NCBI GenBank assembly: GCA_003612395.1
Contig: RAYQ01000006.1
Coordinates: 1 to 64,000 of the forward strand
Direction: 5' to 3'
Source of the DNA: Parablautia intestinalis
GTDB lineage: Bacteria; Bacillota; Clostridia; Lachnospirales; Lachnospiraceae
Length of the DNA stretch: 64,000 nucleotides
Below, piece after piece: positions 1 to 8,156 of this stretch; position 1 is the stretch's first letter; each line of letters starts with the position of its first letter. The translations under genes were made by a program, and so were the position numbers. The notes below the pieces were generated by a model. It was not told where the DNA came from, made no database searches, and saw only the letters and a list, made by a program, of their open reading frames with translations.

Positions 1-67
1 CTCAAGCTTTTAAATACACTGGATTCGGGTGGCTCTCAAGCTTTAAATTAGTGGCTCCCAAGCTTTA
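1..67. repeat. short direct repeats at window edge
   Basis: CAAGCTTT occurs three times (about 3-10, 37-44, 59-66); the last two copies lie in a longer unit, GTGGCTCYCAAGCTTTA, at about 29-45 and 51-67. The third copy encodes the C-terminus of the ORF at 43-294 on the minus strand, so the repeat may be a decayed extension of that ORF (TGG in one copy, TGA in the next). The array runs off the left end of the window, so its true extent is unknown. Confidence 0.5.
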
Positions 68-294
68 GAATAATCAAGCATCCCAAACCGGGAGCCCAGC
101 GCGTTCTGCTCGCTGACGTAGCGGTCAATCAGCAGCCGGATTTCTTTTGATAAATCCATCCTGTCCAGTTCGCCGGAGTATATGTCCGACTTCCGGAGAA
201 TCGCCTGATATTCCCCGTCACCGCTTACAATTCCATTCATGACGCCGTTCATACGGGTGTCCATGAGCTGGTACAATGCAGAATCTTTTTCCAA
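43..294 (-). CDS. hypothetical protein, 83 aa, accessory region
   Basis: No family is recognised. The start is TTG at 294, preceded by a strong Shine-Dalgarno (GGAGGG, about 6 nt away), which is the main reason to believe the gene. The product is soluble, charged and probably helical, with no membrane segment or signal peptide. It lies in the gene-poor accessory strip left of the conserved chromosome, facing away from the holin-like toxin ORF at 510. The 11-nt string AGGAGGGATTG forms the RBS region of both genes. It could be a small orphan protein of an integrative element; function unknown. Confidence 0.45.
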   Translation of the reverse strand: MEKDSALYQLMDTRMNGVMNGIVSGDGEYQAILRKSDIYSGELDRMDLSKEIRLLIDRYVSEQNALGSRFGMLDYSKAWEPLI

Positions 295-361
295 TCCAAT
301 CCCTCCTCTCTGTGGTGTCGTAGCTTACCTCTGTTTTGGCGGATTAGCAAGTAGGAAAAGA

Positions 362-399
362 AAAAAGCCGGAAACCGCTTGTAGCGTCCGACTTTTTTT
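362..399. terminator. bidirectional hairpin terminator
   Basis: A-rich left flank, stem GCCGGA / TCCGAC with one G-U pair and an inner CGCT / AGCG stem, then a run of seven T on the plus strand. It separates the 83-aa ORF from the toxin ORF and could end a plus-strand transcript or an antisense RNA. Confidence 0.55.
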
Positions 400-509
400 G
401 ATAAAATATCCATACGGGGTACTGCCATAACGGGATAGGCGGTCAGTCCTTCTTCGCAGAGGGACTATCCCTCTGACAACGGGTAAAACCGGGAAAGGAG
501 GGATTGCTT

Positions 510-599
510 ATGAGTGACTATGAACTGTTGACGGTTGTTCTGATGATTCTTGGAATTATCGTATCAATCCTGATTGCATACATAAACACAAAAAAGTAA
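510..599 (+). CDS. putative holin-like (type I) toxin, 29 aa
   Basis: A 29-residue peptide starting MSDYELLTVVLMILG, a hydrophobic stretch of about 18 residues and ending INTKK. This short acidic start, single membrane helix and basic tail is the layout of the 'putative holin-like toxin' family (Hol_Tox) of Firmicutes, whose studied relatives are membrane toxins held in check by an antisense RNA. The RBS AAAGGAGGG is excellent and lies 7 nt before ATG. The stop codon is inside the left arm of its own terminator hairpin. No antitoxin RNA can be proven; the hairpin region at 362-399 and the strand opposite the ORF are the places to look. The size leaves some chance of a spurious ORF. Confidence 0.6.
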   Translation: MSDYELLTVVLMILGIIVSILIAYINTKK

Positions 600-632
600 C
601 CGCCCCCAGCCACGGAATGCGGTTACTTTTTT
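591..632 (+). terminator. terminator of the toxin ORF
   Basis: Perfect inverted repeat AAAAAGTAACCGC / GCGGTTACTTTTT (591-603 and 619-631) with a 15-nt loop and a T-run. The left arm contains the toxin stop codon. Confidence 0.8.
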
Positions 633-780
633 AGCAACTAAATTCTAAGGGCTGACCGTCTATCGGCAGTATTCCCTTTTGTATTTTCATTGTAACAGAT
701 TCCCCCGCATCTGTCAAACGATGCGGAGCGTTCCGCTGAAATCATTTTATGCCGGATTTCGCATAAAAGCAAGGAAATCT

Positions 781-827
781 TGTCGAATGTCGAATTGGGT
801 GGGTAAATGGGGTAAAGAGGGGTAAAA
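781..827. repeat. clustered direct repeats (iteron-like)
   Basis: Two back-to-back TGTCGAA heptamers (781-794) are followed by three copies of (T/G)GGGTAAA at 800, 809 and 819, spaced 9-10 bp, about one helical turn. TGTCGAA matches the Spo0A box core, but a 7-bp period is not the usual spacing. The arrangement suggests a protein-binding site, perhaps the end or origin region of an integrated element. Confidence 0.45.
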
Positions 828-934
828 GTCATCATAATCTAACAGCGGCACAAACCGCTGTATCATATCAAGAATATTCAAATTGGAACTATAATCATGT
901 GGATGGTTGTATGAAAATACTGGCATGAAGAATA

Positions 935-1072
935 TTACTGTTGCTCTTTTATTTTTATCCCATTGATATATAGCTCTTTAAGGGCAATAAGCCTCTCATT
1001 CTTTAGACAGTGTAAAAACTGGTAATTCAGTCCTTCCCTTATCAGAATAACAGGCAAGTTATTAACCAGCAT
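935..1072 (-). CDS. possible small ORF or gene remnant, 45 aa
   Basis: A 45-codon ORF starts at ATG 1072 behind GGAGAA (very tight spacing) and encodes a plausible mixed-charge peptide beginning MLVNNLPVILIREG. An in-frame stop lies just upstream, so it is not the visible tail of a longer frame. It is downstream of the ctpA terminator hairpin. No family is recognised; it may be a decayed fragment or chance. Confidence 0.2.
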   Translation of the reverse strand: MLVNNLPVILIREGLNYQFLHCLKNERLIALKELYINGIKIKEQQ

Positions 1073-1095
1073 TTCTCCATTTTAGGGAAAACGAT

Positions 1096-1134
1096 CAGCG
1101 GGAGCTGTGGCCTCATAAGCCACAGCTCCCGCTG
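1096..1134 (-). terminator. strong hairpin downstream of ctpA
   Basis: Perfect 16-bp stem (1096-1111 / 1119-1134) with a 7-nt loop. On the minus strand it is followed by ATCGTTTT, a modest T-tract. It lies 45 bp past the ctpA stop and probably ends the ftsEX-envC-ctpA transcript. Confidence 0.65.
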
Positions 1135-1178
1135 TTTGGGAGTAGTCATTTCCCGACAACCCCCTTTTTTAATTCTTT

Positions 1179-2495
1179 CTAATTATTTTCAACAGATATT
1201 TCGTCATTCAATATCTCTATCGCTCTTTCCACCTGATTATCGCTTCCGGTTTCCTCATTGCCCTCATAATCATATTCCAGCTCCACATCCGGCTTAATCC
1301 CCACACCATGAATGTTTCTTCCGGCAGGTGTATAGTACGCACTGATAGTCAGCTTAAGAGCCGTTCCATCATCCAGCCTCTGTATCTGCTGGACAATCCC
1401 TTTTCCATATGTGGTAGTTCCAACCAACGTTCCTTTATGATAATCCTGAATTGCTCCTGCCAGTATTTCCGATGCGCTTGCCGAATACTCGTTTACCAGT
1501 ACCACCAGGGGAACATCCAGTTCCTTCTTTCCGTCACAGGTGTATTCCTTACGCACCCCCTGCTTATCCTCCGTATATACGATAAGTCCCTCCGGCAAAA
1601 TTTTCCTTGCTATTTCAACCACCGCATTGACATCGCCGCCCGGATTACTGCGCAGATCAAGTATCATTCCTTCCATACCATGCCCGCGCAGCTCTGCCAT
1701 AGCCTCCGTATACTGATCCACAGTCACAGTATCAAACTCCCGAATACGCAGGTAGCCAATATTGTCAGCATCCTCCAGCATCCCACTGTCCACCGTGGTG
1801 GTTTCAAGCCGTTTGCTCCGCTTGATTTCAAGCCTCTGGAAGTCCACTTCCCCTTCCCTGTAAATTGTCAGCTGTACCGTGGTTCCTTCCCGCCCCTTGA
1901 CAAGACTGACTACCTGAGTCAGGCTCATTCCCTGAGTTGTTTCCCCGTCAACTTCATAAATGATATCTCCTTCCCGCAAGCCTGCCTCCTCAGCGGGAGA
2001 GCCTTCCATGACACCGTTGATCATTGCCATATTCATCTGCTTGCTCATGGAGATATATGCTCCAATTCCGTAAGATATACCCTGATTACTGTTTATTGCC
2101 TCCTCTAACTCTTCTTTGGAATAATACTCGGAATAAGGGTCGCCTAAAGAATCTATCATTCCCTTGTAGATGCCTTCCCTCATTTCTTCTGCATCCACTT
2201 TATCCTCATAATAGTAATACGTACTGACAGCATCCTCTATAACCTTCATTTTTTCAAGGGTGTCATTTGTCACAACGCTTTCCCTGCCGCCCTGTGCCGA
2301 TACACCTACTGCGCGTGCTTTGTATAGCCGGTAAAGCGCTCCGCCCGTACATACACAGGCAAAAAACAGCGAAATAATCAACATTCCTGTGATTAGTCCC
2401 CTTAAAAAATCCCTGGAACGTCTTTTCTTTTCACTTTCCTTACCCGCTTCCTCCTGATCCCAGGTTCTGCTGTCCGTCTCGTCTGATTTATCCAC
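1179..2495 (-). CDS. ctpA: S41 family C-terminal processing protease (CtpA)
   Basis: 438 aa. Residues 1-32 are hydrophilic and cytoplasmic, followed by one membrane helix (about 33-54), so the enzyme is membrane-anchored with the catalytic part outside. A PDZ domain spans about 140-225, then the S41 fold. The catalytic Ser/Lys dyad is visible: SASASE (Ser near 340) and TYGKG (Lys near 365), 25 residues apart as in tail-specific proteases. The start is GTG behind GGAGAG. It is the last gene of the ftsE-ftsX-envC-ctpA group; in characterised systems Ctp proteases degrade or trim cell-wall hydrolases, so the upstream LytM hydrolase is a natural candidate substrate (inference). Confidence 0.93.
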   Translation of the reverse strand: MDKSDETDSRTWDQEEAGKESEKKRRSRDFLRGLITGMLIISLFFACVCTGGALYRLYKARAVGVSAQGGRESVVTNDTLEKMKVIEDAVSTYYYYEDKVDAEEMREGIYKGMIDSLGDPYSEYYSKEELEEAINSNQGISYGIGAYISMSKQMNMAMINGVMEGSPAEEAGLREGDIIYEVDGETTQGMSLTQVVSLVKGREGTTVQLTIYREGEVDFQRLEIKRSKRLETTTVDSGMLEDADNIGYLRIREFDTVTVDQYTEAMAELRGHGMEGMILDLRSNPGGDVNAVVEIARKILPEGLIVYTEDKQGVRKEYTCDGKKELDVPLVVLVNEYSASASEILAGAIQDYHKGTLVGTTTYGKGIVQQIQRLDDGTALKLTISAYYTPAGRNIHGVGIKPDVELEYDYEGNEETGSDNQVERAIEILNDEISVENN

Positions 2496-2597
2496 TTAAT
2501 TTCTCTCCATTTCAAATTTTTATTCATTCCCGTAAGCGCCGTTGCTGCCGCCTTTCCTTACAAGACTTACTTTCTAAGTACTAAAGTCTCCTGTCTG

Positions 2598-3821
2598 TCA
2601 GCCCCCCAAATAATTCCTTGGATTTACATAGCTTCCATTCAGTCTCACCCCAAAGTGCAGATGATTTCCCGTGGAACGTCCCGTACTTCCCACCGCAGCA
2701 ATTTTCTGCCCTTTGGAGACCTCTGCCCCCTTGGAAACATAAAGCGCGGATGCGTGCATATAAATGGTATACAGGCTGTCACCGTGATCTATCATGATAT
2801 AATTCCCCATACTGCCACTGTAAGCTGCAGCCACTACCGTCCCGTCATATGCTGCCAAAATCGGGCTGCCGCCCGGAGCTGCCATATCCAGGCCATTATG
2901 GAACTTAGTAACATTTAAAACAGGATGGAGACGATTTCCATATTCGTCCGAAATTCTTGTATAAGAGGGGGCCGGCCAGGCAAACATCCCTCCATCATAC
3001 TTTCGGGCCTGTTCGGCCGCCAGCTTTTTCTTTTCCTCAGCTACCGCAGCTTCCAAAGCCGCAATGGTTTCATTTTCCGCTGCAATACTTGCCTCATATT
3101 CTTTGATAGCAGCCTCCTGGCTCTGAATATCTCCCGATACTCTGTAAATTTCCTGCTCTTTAGCAGCTATCAACTCGTTTAAAGAGGCCTCCTCCTCCTT
3201 TGCCGCTGCCCTGGCTTCCTCTAACACTTCCCTTTCTTCTTCCAGCCCTTCCTTACAAAGAGCCACATACTCCGCATATGCCACATATTCATCCAGCATT
3301 TTCCGGTCATAGGAGGAAAGCATCTCTATGTAATCTGCCTTGTTGAGCATATCTCCGAAACTTTTTGCCTCCAAAAACAGCTCCAGAAACAGGGTATCCC
3401 CCTTTTCATACATAAACTTAATGCGGTTTTTCATGGCTTCATACTGCACCTGCTGTGTGTCAATGGCCTCCTCTAACTCCTTGGTCTTTACCTCAATTTC
3501 TTCTTCCTTTTCTTCGACCATCGCTTTCAGTTCGTTAAGCTTTGTCTGAATACTGTTCAAATCCGCATCAAGCTCCGCCACGTAACTGGCCAAATCCGCT
3601 TTTGAGGCCTCCAGCTTCTTTTTTAATGCTTTTACATCCGTAAGCCCACTCTGCAGAGCTTTTTTTTCTTCCTTCGCCTTATTGATCTCCGCTTCCTTCT
3701 TTTTAATACTCTCATTGGTCAGCTCGCTGGCATAAACAGTCGTTTCACATTTACGGGCAATTCCCAGAACCAGTCCAAGGCAAACCAGCACACAGACCAT
3801 ATTTTTCCATCGCTTCATCAT
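2598..3821 (-). CDS. EnvC-like murein hydrolase with LytM (M23) domain
   Basis: About 407 aa. Two adjacent ATGs (3821, 3818) follow AGGGG, and the protein begins with a basic N-terminus and a hydrophobic signal segment; the longer frame from TTG 3860 was rejected for lack of an RBS. Residues about 35-275 are long, heptad-rich coiled coil, the part that docks onto FtsX in EnvC/PcsB/RipC-type partners. The C-terminal ~120 residues are a peptidase M23 domain. The zinc and catalytic residues look intact (HNGLD, YMHAS, HLHFG), unlike E. coli EnvC which is degenerate, so this is predicted to cleave peptidoglycan itself, activated by FtsEX as for PcsB. It starts 40 bp after ftsX. Confidence 0.9.
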   Translation of the reverse strand: MMKRWKNMVCVLVCLGLVLGIARKCETTVYASELTNESIKKKEAEINKAKEEKKALQSGLTDVKALKKKLEASKADLASYVAELDADLNSIQTKLNELKAMVEEKEEEIEVKTKELEEAIDTQQVQYEAMKNRIKFMYEKGDTLFLELFLEAKSFGDMLNKADYIEMLSSYDRKMLDEYVAYAEYVALCKEGLEEEREVLEEARAAAKEEEASLNELIAAKEQEIYRVSGDIQSQEAAIKEYEASIAAENETIAALEAAVAEEKKKLAAEQARKYDGGMFAWPAPSYTRISDEYGNRLHPVLNVTKFHNGLDMAAPGGSPILAAYDGTVVAAAYSGSMGNYIMIDHGDSLYTIYMHASALYVSKGAEVSKGQKIAAVGSTGRSTGNHLHFGVRLNGSYVNPRNYLGG

Positions 3822-3860
3822 TAATCCCCTATGTTTCCAACAGCCCCAACCTAACCTCAA

Positions 3861-4757
3861 TTACACCTTAAGATGCTTCCTGACCGTGGTCACACTGCCC
3901 AGAAAACCCATGCCGACTCCCATGATAATGGATGCCGGAAGCAAAGTATTGAAAATGATCTCCACCGGTAAAAAGGATAATAATTTTGTCAAAATGGAAA
4001 ATCTTAACATAATATATTCAATCACTTTTTCATAAAGAACATACAGGATCCCAACCGGTATCAATGCACCAACCGCTCCAATCATCATGCCTTCTATGAC
4101 AAAGGGAGCCCGGACAAAAAAATCTGTGGCGCCAATATACTTCATAATATTAATCTCTTCCTTTCGCACCGAAATGCCGATTGTTACCGTATTGCTTATA
4201 AGGAAGATGGACACTGCAAACAAAATAACTATGATGCCCACCGAAATATATGCCACCAGCGCGTTCACTCCTGTAAGGGTAGATGCCATAACCTCCGATC
4301 TGTTTACCAGCCTGATTCCTTCTGTCTCCTCTAAGTAAGATACTAATGCGGGCTGCATAGACACATCGCTTAAGTAAATCTCATAGCTTGCCGAATTTTC
4401 CAATGGGTTTTCCGTAAAGCCATCCGAATATTCCCCGAGATATTCTTCTCTGAACTCTGCCCATGCTTCGTCCGCGGATTTGAATACTATTTTAGAAACC
4501 TCCGTGCGCTTTTCAATCATTGCGCCAATCTCCTGTATCCGCTCCTGGCTGATTCCATTGTCAAAAAAGACCGTTACCGACATTCCTTCTTCCGCATTCT
4601 TTACAATGCTCTGAAAGTTCATTACAATAGCATAAAACAAGCCAAACAGAAACAAACAGGCACCAATTGTGGCTATAGATGCCAATGAAAACCACTTGTT
4701 TCTGAAAATATTAATAATTCCCTGTTTAATAGTATAAAAAAATGTACTAATCCTCAT
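3861..4757 (-). CDS. ftsX: cell division protein FtsX, permease-like
   Basis: 298 aa. Four membrane segments: about 22-45, then after a large extracellular loop (roughly 50-165) three more near 165-190, 215-245 and 262-290. The C-terminal FtsX/MacB domain carries the usual RKEEINIMKYIGAT stretch. The extracellular loop is where cognate coiled-coil hydrolases bind. Its ATG overlaps the end of ftsE by 11 bp, a sign of translational coupling. The length is typical for the family. With FtsE it forms the type VII ABC system that transmits ATP hydrolysis across the membrane to activate cell-wall hydrolases. Confidence 0.95.
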   Translation of the reverse strand: MRISTFFYTIKQGIINIFRNKWFSLASIATIGACLFLFGLFYAIVMNFQSIVKNAEEGMSVTVFFDNGISQERIQEIGAMIEKRTEVSKIVFKSADEAWAEFREEYLGEYSDGFTENPLENSASYEIYLSDVSMQPALVSYLEETEGIRLVNRSEVMASTLTGVNALVAYISVGIIVILFAVSIFLISNTVTIGISVRKEEINIMKYIGATDFFVRAPFVIEGMMIGAVGALIPVGILYVLYEKVIEYIMLRFSILTKLLSFLPVEIIFNTLLPASIIMGVGMGFLGSVTTVRKHLKV

Positions 4758-5493
4758 CTATGTAGCCACCTTTTTCTTCATCGCTTACAATGACGCCTTT
4801 CTTCATCGTAACAACCCTCTTTTGCATCGCATTAACAATCTCACGATTATGAGTTACTACAAGCACAGTAGTTCCATTTTCGTTAATCTGCTCAAGCAGC
4901 TTCATAATCTCCCATGAATTTTTAGGGTCAAGGTTACCTGTCGGTTCATCTGCAAGAAGAATGCTCGGTTGATTTATTAACGCTCTGGCAATGGCCACTC
5001 TTTGCTGTTCCCCGCCGGAAAGCTGCCTCGGCTTTGCTTTATATTTTCCTGCCAGCCCCACAATTGCCAGAATACTGGGCACATTCCTTTTAATTTCCTT
5101 ATTGGAAACTTGTATAATACGCTGCGCAAATGCTACATTTTCATACACATTCCTGTCTTTTAAAAGGCGGAAATCCTGAAAAACAATACCAAGATTTCTC
5201 CGGAATTTTGGAATTTTCCGATGGCGTATACGCACCAGATCATACCCCATCACATTAATATCTCCTGAAGTAGGCACAAGCTCTCTGAGCAGAAGCTTAA
5301 TCATGGTCGATTTTCCTGACCCGCTGTCCCCAACAATAAACACAAACTCACCCTTTTTAATATGTAAGCTTACTCCGTTTAATGCAGGAGCGCCTGTGGC
5401 ATATGCCTTACTCACATTGTTCAGCGTAATAATTTCATCTCCTCCGGAAATATGTTTCTTTCTTCTCCTGCTTCTCGCATCACTTCTTACCAC
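4747..5493 (-). CDS. ftsE: cell division ATP-binding protein FtsE
   Basis: 248 aa. ABC ATPase with Walker A GDSGSGKST, signature LSGGEQQR and Walker B ILLADEP. The usual FtsE N-terminus (I-x-L-x-N-V) starts only at about residue 21; the preceding basic extension (RSRRRKK) is unusual. The GTG at 5493 is supported by a very good RBS (GGTGGAGG, 6 nt), so the extension seems real. A second RBS-like GGAGGAG lies just before an ATT codon at the canonical start, so an alternative rare-codon start cannot be excluded. It begins 30 bp after the CdaR-like gene. Confidence 0.93.
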   Translation of the reverse strand: MVRSDARSRRRKKHISGGDEIITLNNVSKAYATGAPALNGVSLHIKKGEFVFIVGDSGSGKSTMIKLLLRELVPTSGDINVMGYDLVRIRHRKIPKFRRNLGIVFQDFRLLKDRNVYENVAFAQRIIQVSNKEIKRNVPSILAIVGLAGKYKAKPRQLSGGEQQRVAIARALINQPSILLADEPTGNLDPKNSWEIMKLLEQINENGTTVLVVTHNREIVNAMQKRVVTMKKGVIVSDEEKGGYIDED

Positions 5494-5523
5494 GGTTATC
5501 CTCCACCTGTACTTCCCATAATT

Positions 5524-6612
5524 TTAATAGTCAAGACTTTCCATATAATTCATATATTTTACTACCATAAGCGCAATCCTGAATGTAATGGCGTCTTCAA
5601 AAACACGAAGGTCCAGCCCAGTGCTCTTTTGCAGCTTATCCAGACGGTACACCAGCGTATTTCTGTGAATAAACAGCTGCCTCGATGTTTCAGAAACATT
5701 CAGGCTGTTTTCAAAAAACTTGTTAATGGTTGTAAGCGTTTCCTCATCAAATTCATCCAAACCTCTTCCGCCAAATATTTCCTTGATAAACATTTTACAC
5801 AGCGGAATAGGCAACTGGTAAATCAAACGGCCAATTCCAAGCTCACTATAGGCAATAATATTTCTTTCATCAAAAAAGATCTTGCCAACATCCATGGCCA
5901 TCTTTGCTTCCTTATAAGAACGGCTGACTTCTTTGATTTCCCTGACCACTGTTCCATAAGCAATATGTACCTGGGCCATACCCTCCTTCATCAAAAAGGC
6001 CTCTATGCTTTCTGCGCTCTTTTCAATCTCTTTAATGCTGTCCCCTTCAGACAAATCCTTAACCACAATCACATTATTTTCGTCCACAGCGGTGACAAAG
6101 TCTTTACTGCTGCTGCCGCAAAAGTTTCTCATAGTCTCCAGAATATTACTGTCCCTGTCGGCTCCTGTTTCAATTACCAGAACGGCCCGTCTTACATCTG
6201 TCTGTATATGCAGCTTCTTTGCACGGCTGTAGATGTCTACTAAAAGCAGGTTATCAAGCAGAAGGTTTTTAATGAAGTTGTCCTTGTCAAACCGCTCTTT
6301 ATATGCCACCAGCAGGTTTTGAATCTGAAATGCAGCCATCTTACCCACCATATACACATCTTCACCTATTCCGGATGCAATTAGTATATACTCAGGCTGC
6401 TGCTCATCGTATATCTTGAAATACTGATATCCCCGTATCTCCTGGGAATCCGCCGGAGATTTGGCAAACTCTACCGTTTCCGCTTCGCCGCCAGACATGC
6501 TAAGTGATGTGGAAGCCGCTTCCTTTCCATCCACATCCATAACACAAAAATCCACTCTTGCGATTGCCTTAAGCCCGTCAATTGTGTTCTGCAAAATCTG
6601 ATTAGAAATCAT
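5524..6612 (-). CDS. PucR/CdaR-family transcriptional regulator
   Basis: 362 aa from ATG 6612, which sits behind AGGAGGGG; the frame is open 15 codons further but without support. The N-terminal ~110 residues look like a sugar-diacid-recognition type sensor region, the middle (about 130-270) is the GGDEF-like domain of CdaR/PucR proteins, and the C-terminus has the HTH_30 motif (LNVSETSRQLFIHRNTLVYR). Such proteins activate sugar-diacid or purine genes in other bacteria. Here the only adjacent genes are ftsE-ftsX-envC-ctpA in the same direction with a 30-bp gap, so it may control the division module; the ligand cannot be inferred. Confidence 0.82.
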   Translation of the reverse strand: MISNQILQNTIDGLKAIARVDFCVMDVDGKEAASTSLSMSGGEAETVEFAKSPADSQEIRGYQYFKIYDEQQPEYILIASGIGEDVYMVGKMAAFQIQNLLVAYKERFDKDNFIKNLLLDNLLLVDIYSRAKKLHIQTDVRRAVLVIETGADRDSNILETMRNFCGSSSKDFVTAVDENNVIVVKDLSEGDSIKEIEKSAESIEAFLMKEGMAQVHIAYGTVVREIKEVSRSYKEAKMAMDVGKIFFDERNIIAYSELGIGRLIYQLPIPLCKMFIKEIFGGRGLDEFDEETLTTINKFFENSLNVSETSRQLFIHRNTLVYRLDKLQKSTGLDLRVFEDAITFRIALMVVKYMNYMESLDY

Positions 6613-7001
6613 ATGCCCCCTCCTTCTATTGTTTAAGTCGCTATGCAAAATAAACAATATTTCTCTTTATTAATTATTCTCCCCCTTAAACTCCTTTTTC
6701 TATATTAATATAAATGCACATAGAAATCTAGCTAAAAATGTGAAGTTTTTGTGTATTTTTAATGTTTTTGGCGCATTTTTCCAATCCGGCACCCTATACA
6801 ACCTTCACAAAAAAATGTAAAAAGAGATATCAAATTATATATTCCGCTTTTTATCATTTTGTGGTATGATAGATAATGGATTTGTAGTCTGATACGTATA
6901 ATAATAAAGTTTTTTATGGCGTCTGTCAAAATCAAATTAAAAATACCAGACAATATTTTAATTCATTCTTCGGTCTGCCAGCCGAAAACGGAGGTTTAAT
7001 T
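6613..7001. other. intergenic region between divergent cdaR-like and yjfB genes
   Basis: AT-rich, about 390 bp, and must hold the promoters of both divergent genes. An extended -10-like TGGTATGAT near 6860 and TATAAT near 6897 point toward yjfB, but no convincing -35 partner is seen for either. No ORF or structured RNA was recognised. Confidence 0.4.
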
Positions 7002-7190
7002 ATGAATATTCCTGAATTATCAACCGCATTAGCAAATGTTCAGCTTTCTAATCAGGTTGGAATTGCTGTGCTTGACAAAGCAATGGAAAATTCCGAAATC
7101 ATTGGAGAAAGCCTCATTAACATGATGGGCCGTTCCATGGAATTATCCGTAAATCCCCACATTGGGGGCAATATTGATATGCTTATCTAA
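7002..7190 (+). CDS. YjfB family protein (putative motility-associated)
   Basis: 62 aa with strong RBS (GGAGG, 7 nt from ATG). The sequence, beginning MNIPELSTALANVQL and continuing VGIAVLDKAME, fits the YjfB family, small proteins found in motile and sporulating Firmicutes and linked to motility by regulation in Bacillus. It is soluble with an amphipathic helical start. Its last 8 bases overlap the end of the convergent CPBP gene. The molecular function is unknown. Confidence 0.75.
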   Translation: MNIPELSTALANVQLSNQVGIAVLDKAMENSEIIGESLINMMGRSMELSVNPHIGGNIDMLI

Positions 7191-8154
7191 TCATCAAAAT
7201 GATTTTCTCCACAATCCGGAAAAAACTTCCTGTCATCATACCAATGCAAAGGATAAGAGCCAGTACAAACGGTACTGAAACCAGCTTGTCCTTTTTTTCT
7301 GCCTTTCCCGGCAATGCTTTCTTTGGAAGAAAGCAGGATAAGGCTCCCTGTCTTCCCTCATTTATACTTATCCAGACAAGCACAGCCCATGAAAGGGGCA
7401 GTGTCACTGCCACCACCACCAGATAAGCTCCTACTGCGTAAAGCAGGAAATCCGGTGTAATGGTTCCCGCCTGCTCACTGTAAACATTCGGGTTCACTTT
7501 AAACGCTCCATATAAAAGCATCATCTGGCTTCCATTGATCAAGCTATGATAAAGGATACAGGACCACAGGCTCCCTGTTACCTCCAGCAAAAGAACTGCA
7601 AAAACTCCCATTACAAACGCATAACTTGCCTGGTTAAAATTCATATGAATCAAGGCAAAAATAAGCGCTGACATAACCATTGCCCCTATCCTGCGCCCTG
7701 ACCCTGCGTATGCATGATAATACGCGCCCCTGCATAAAGTCTCCTCAAATACAGGCGCTACCAATCCCGTGGAAAAAAGCAGCAGGCCAAAAGGCATTTG
7801 TCCCGCATTCATATTTTCCATCGCAGACGCCACCTCATTTTCTACCCAAAGCTGTGAAAAAAGATTCACTACCGTGAGGGAAGGCACACTTAAAAATGTA
7901 AACAGCCCTGTCATGAGCACAGAAGTAAATCTCATTTTGTGGATTCCCAAAAAAGATACTATATTTTCTCCCGATGCCACTATAAAAACCAGCATCGGCA
8001 ATACTACCACGATTTCACAGATCAAATTGCTGAAAACAAGGCTCTCTGCAAATAAAGGGAAAAAATTTGCTACTGCGAACACCATTCCCGCGTAACACAA
8101 AATGGTCACTAAAAAAGCCCAATTTGCTTTTTTACTGTTCATCCTAATAACCAT
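7183..8154 (-). CDS. CPBP family intramembrane glutamic protease
   Basis: 323 aa from ATG 8154, placed behind GGAAAGGG; the longer frame from 8229 passes through a palindrome and has no RBS. Eight or so membrane segments. The CPBP/Abi (type II CAAX protease-like) motifs are present: EE at about 137-138 with R142 (EETLCRG), FxxxH with H170 and a further H203. Bacterial members process membrane peptides or confer bacteriocin immunity; no peptide gene is adjacent, so the substrate is unknown. The C-terminus carries an extra hydrophilic linker and final helix. The 5' end carries a 23-nt repeat also found before the thioesterase gene. Confidence 0.85.
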   Translation of the reverse strand: MVIRMNSKKANWAFLVTILCYAGMVFAVANFFPLFAESLVFSNLICEIVVVLPMLVFIVASGENIVSFLGIHKMRFTSVLMTGLFTFLSVPSLTVVNLFSQLWVENEVASAMENMNAGQMPFGLLLFSTGLVAPVFEETLCRGAYYHAYAGSGRRIGAMVMSALIFALIHMNFNQASYAFVMGVFAVLLLEVTGSLWSCILYHSLINGSQMMLLYGAFKVNPNVYSEQAGTITPDFLLYAVGAYLVVVAVTLPLSWAVLVWISINEGRQGALSCFLPKKALPGKAEKKDKLVSVPFVLALILCIGMMTGSFFRIVEKIILMIR

Positions 8155-8156
8155 AC

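Larger units (their letters stand above)
633..1095. other. gene-poor stretch between accessory edge and ctpA
   Basis: Apart from the repeat cluster at 781-827 and one weak small ORF (935-1072), nothing recognisable is seen. The 65-codon minus-strand ORF at 638-835 has no convincing RBS or protein character and was not called. Confidence 0.4.

Noticed and set aside
781..794. TGTCGAA pair as a genuine Spo0A-regulated promoter
   Set aside because: The core matches a 0A box, but the 7-bp period is not one helical turn and no promoter or sporulation gene is adjacent; kept only as part of the repeat cluster.
638..835. 65-codon minus-strand ORF in the accessory edge
   Set aside because: No convincing RBS and no recognisable protein; overlaps the repeat cluster.
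1308..2108. 266-codon plus-strand ORF opposite ctpA
   Set aside because: It is fully antisense to a clear S41 protease and its translation has no domain-like character; a shadow of ctpA codon usage.
6759..6953. 64-codon minus-strand ORF in the cdaR-like/yjfB gap
   Set aside because: AT-rich promoter region, no RBS, no protein character.
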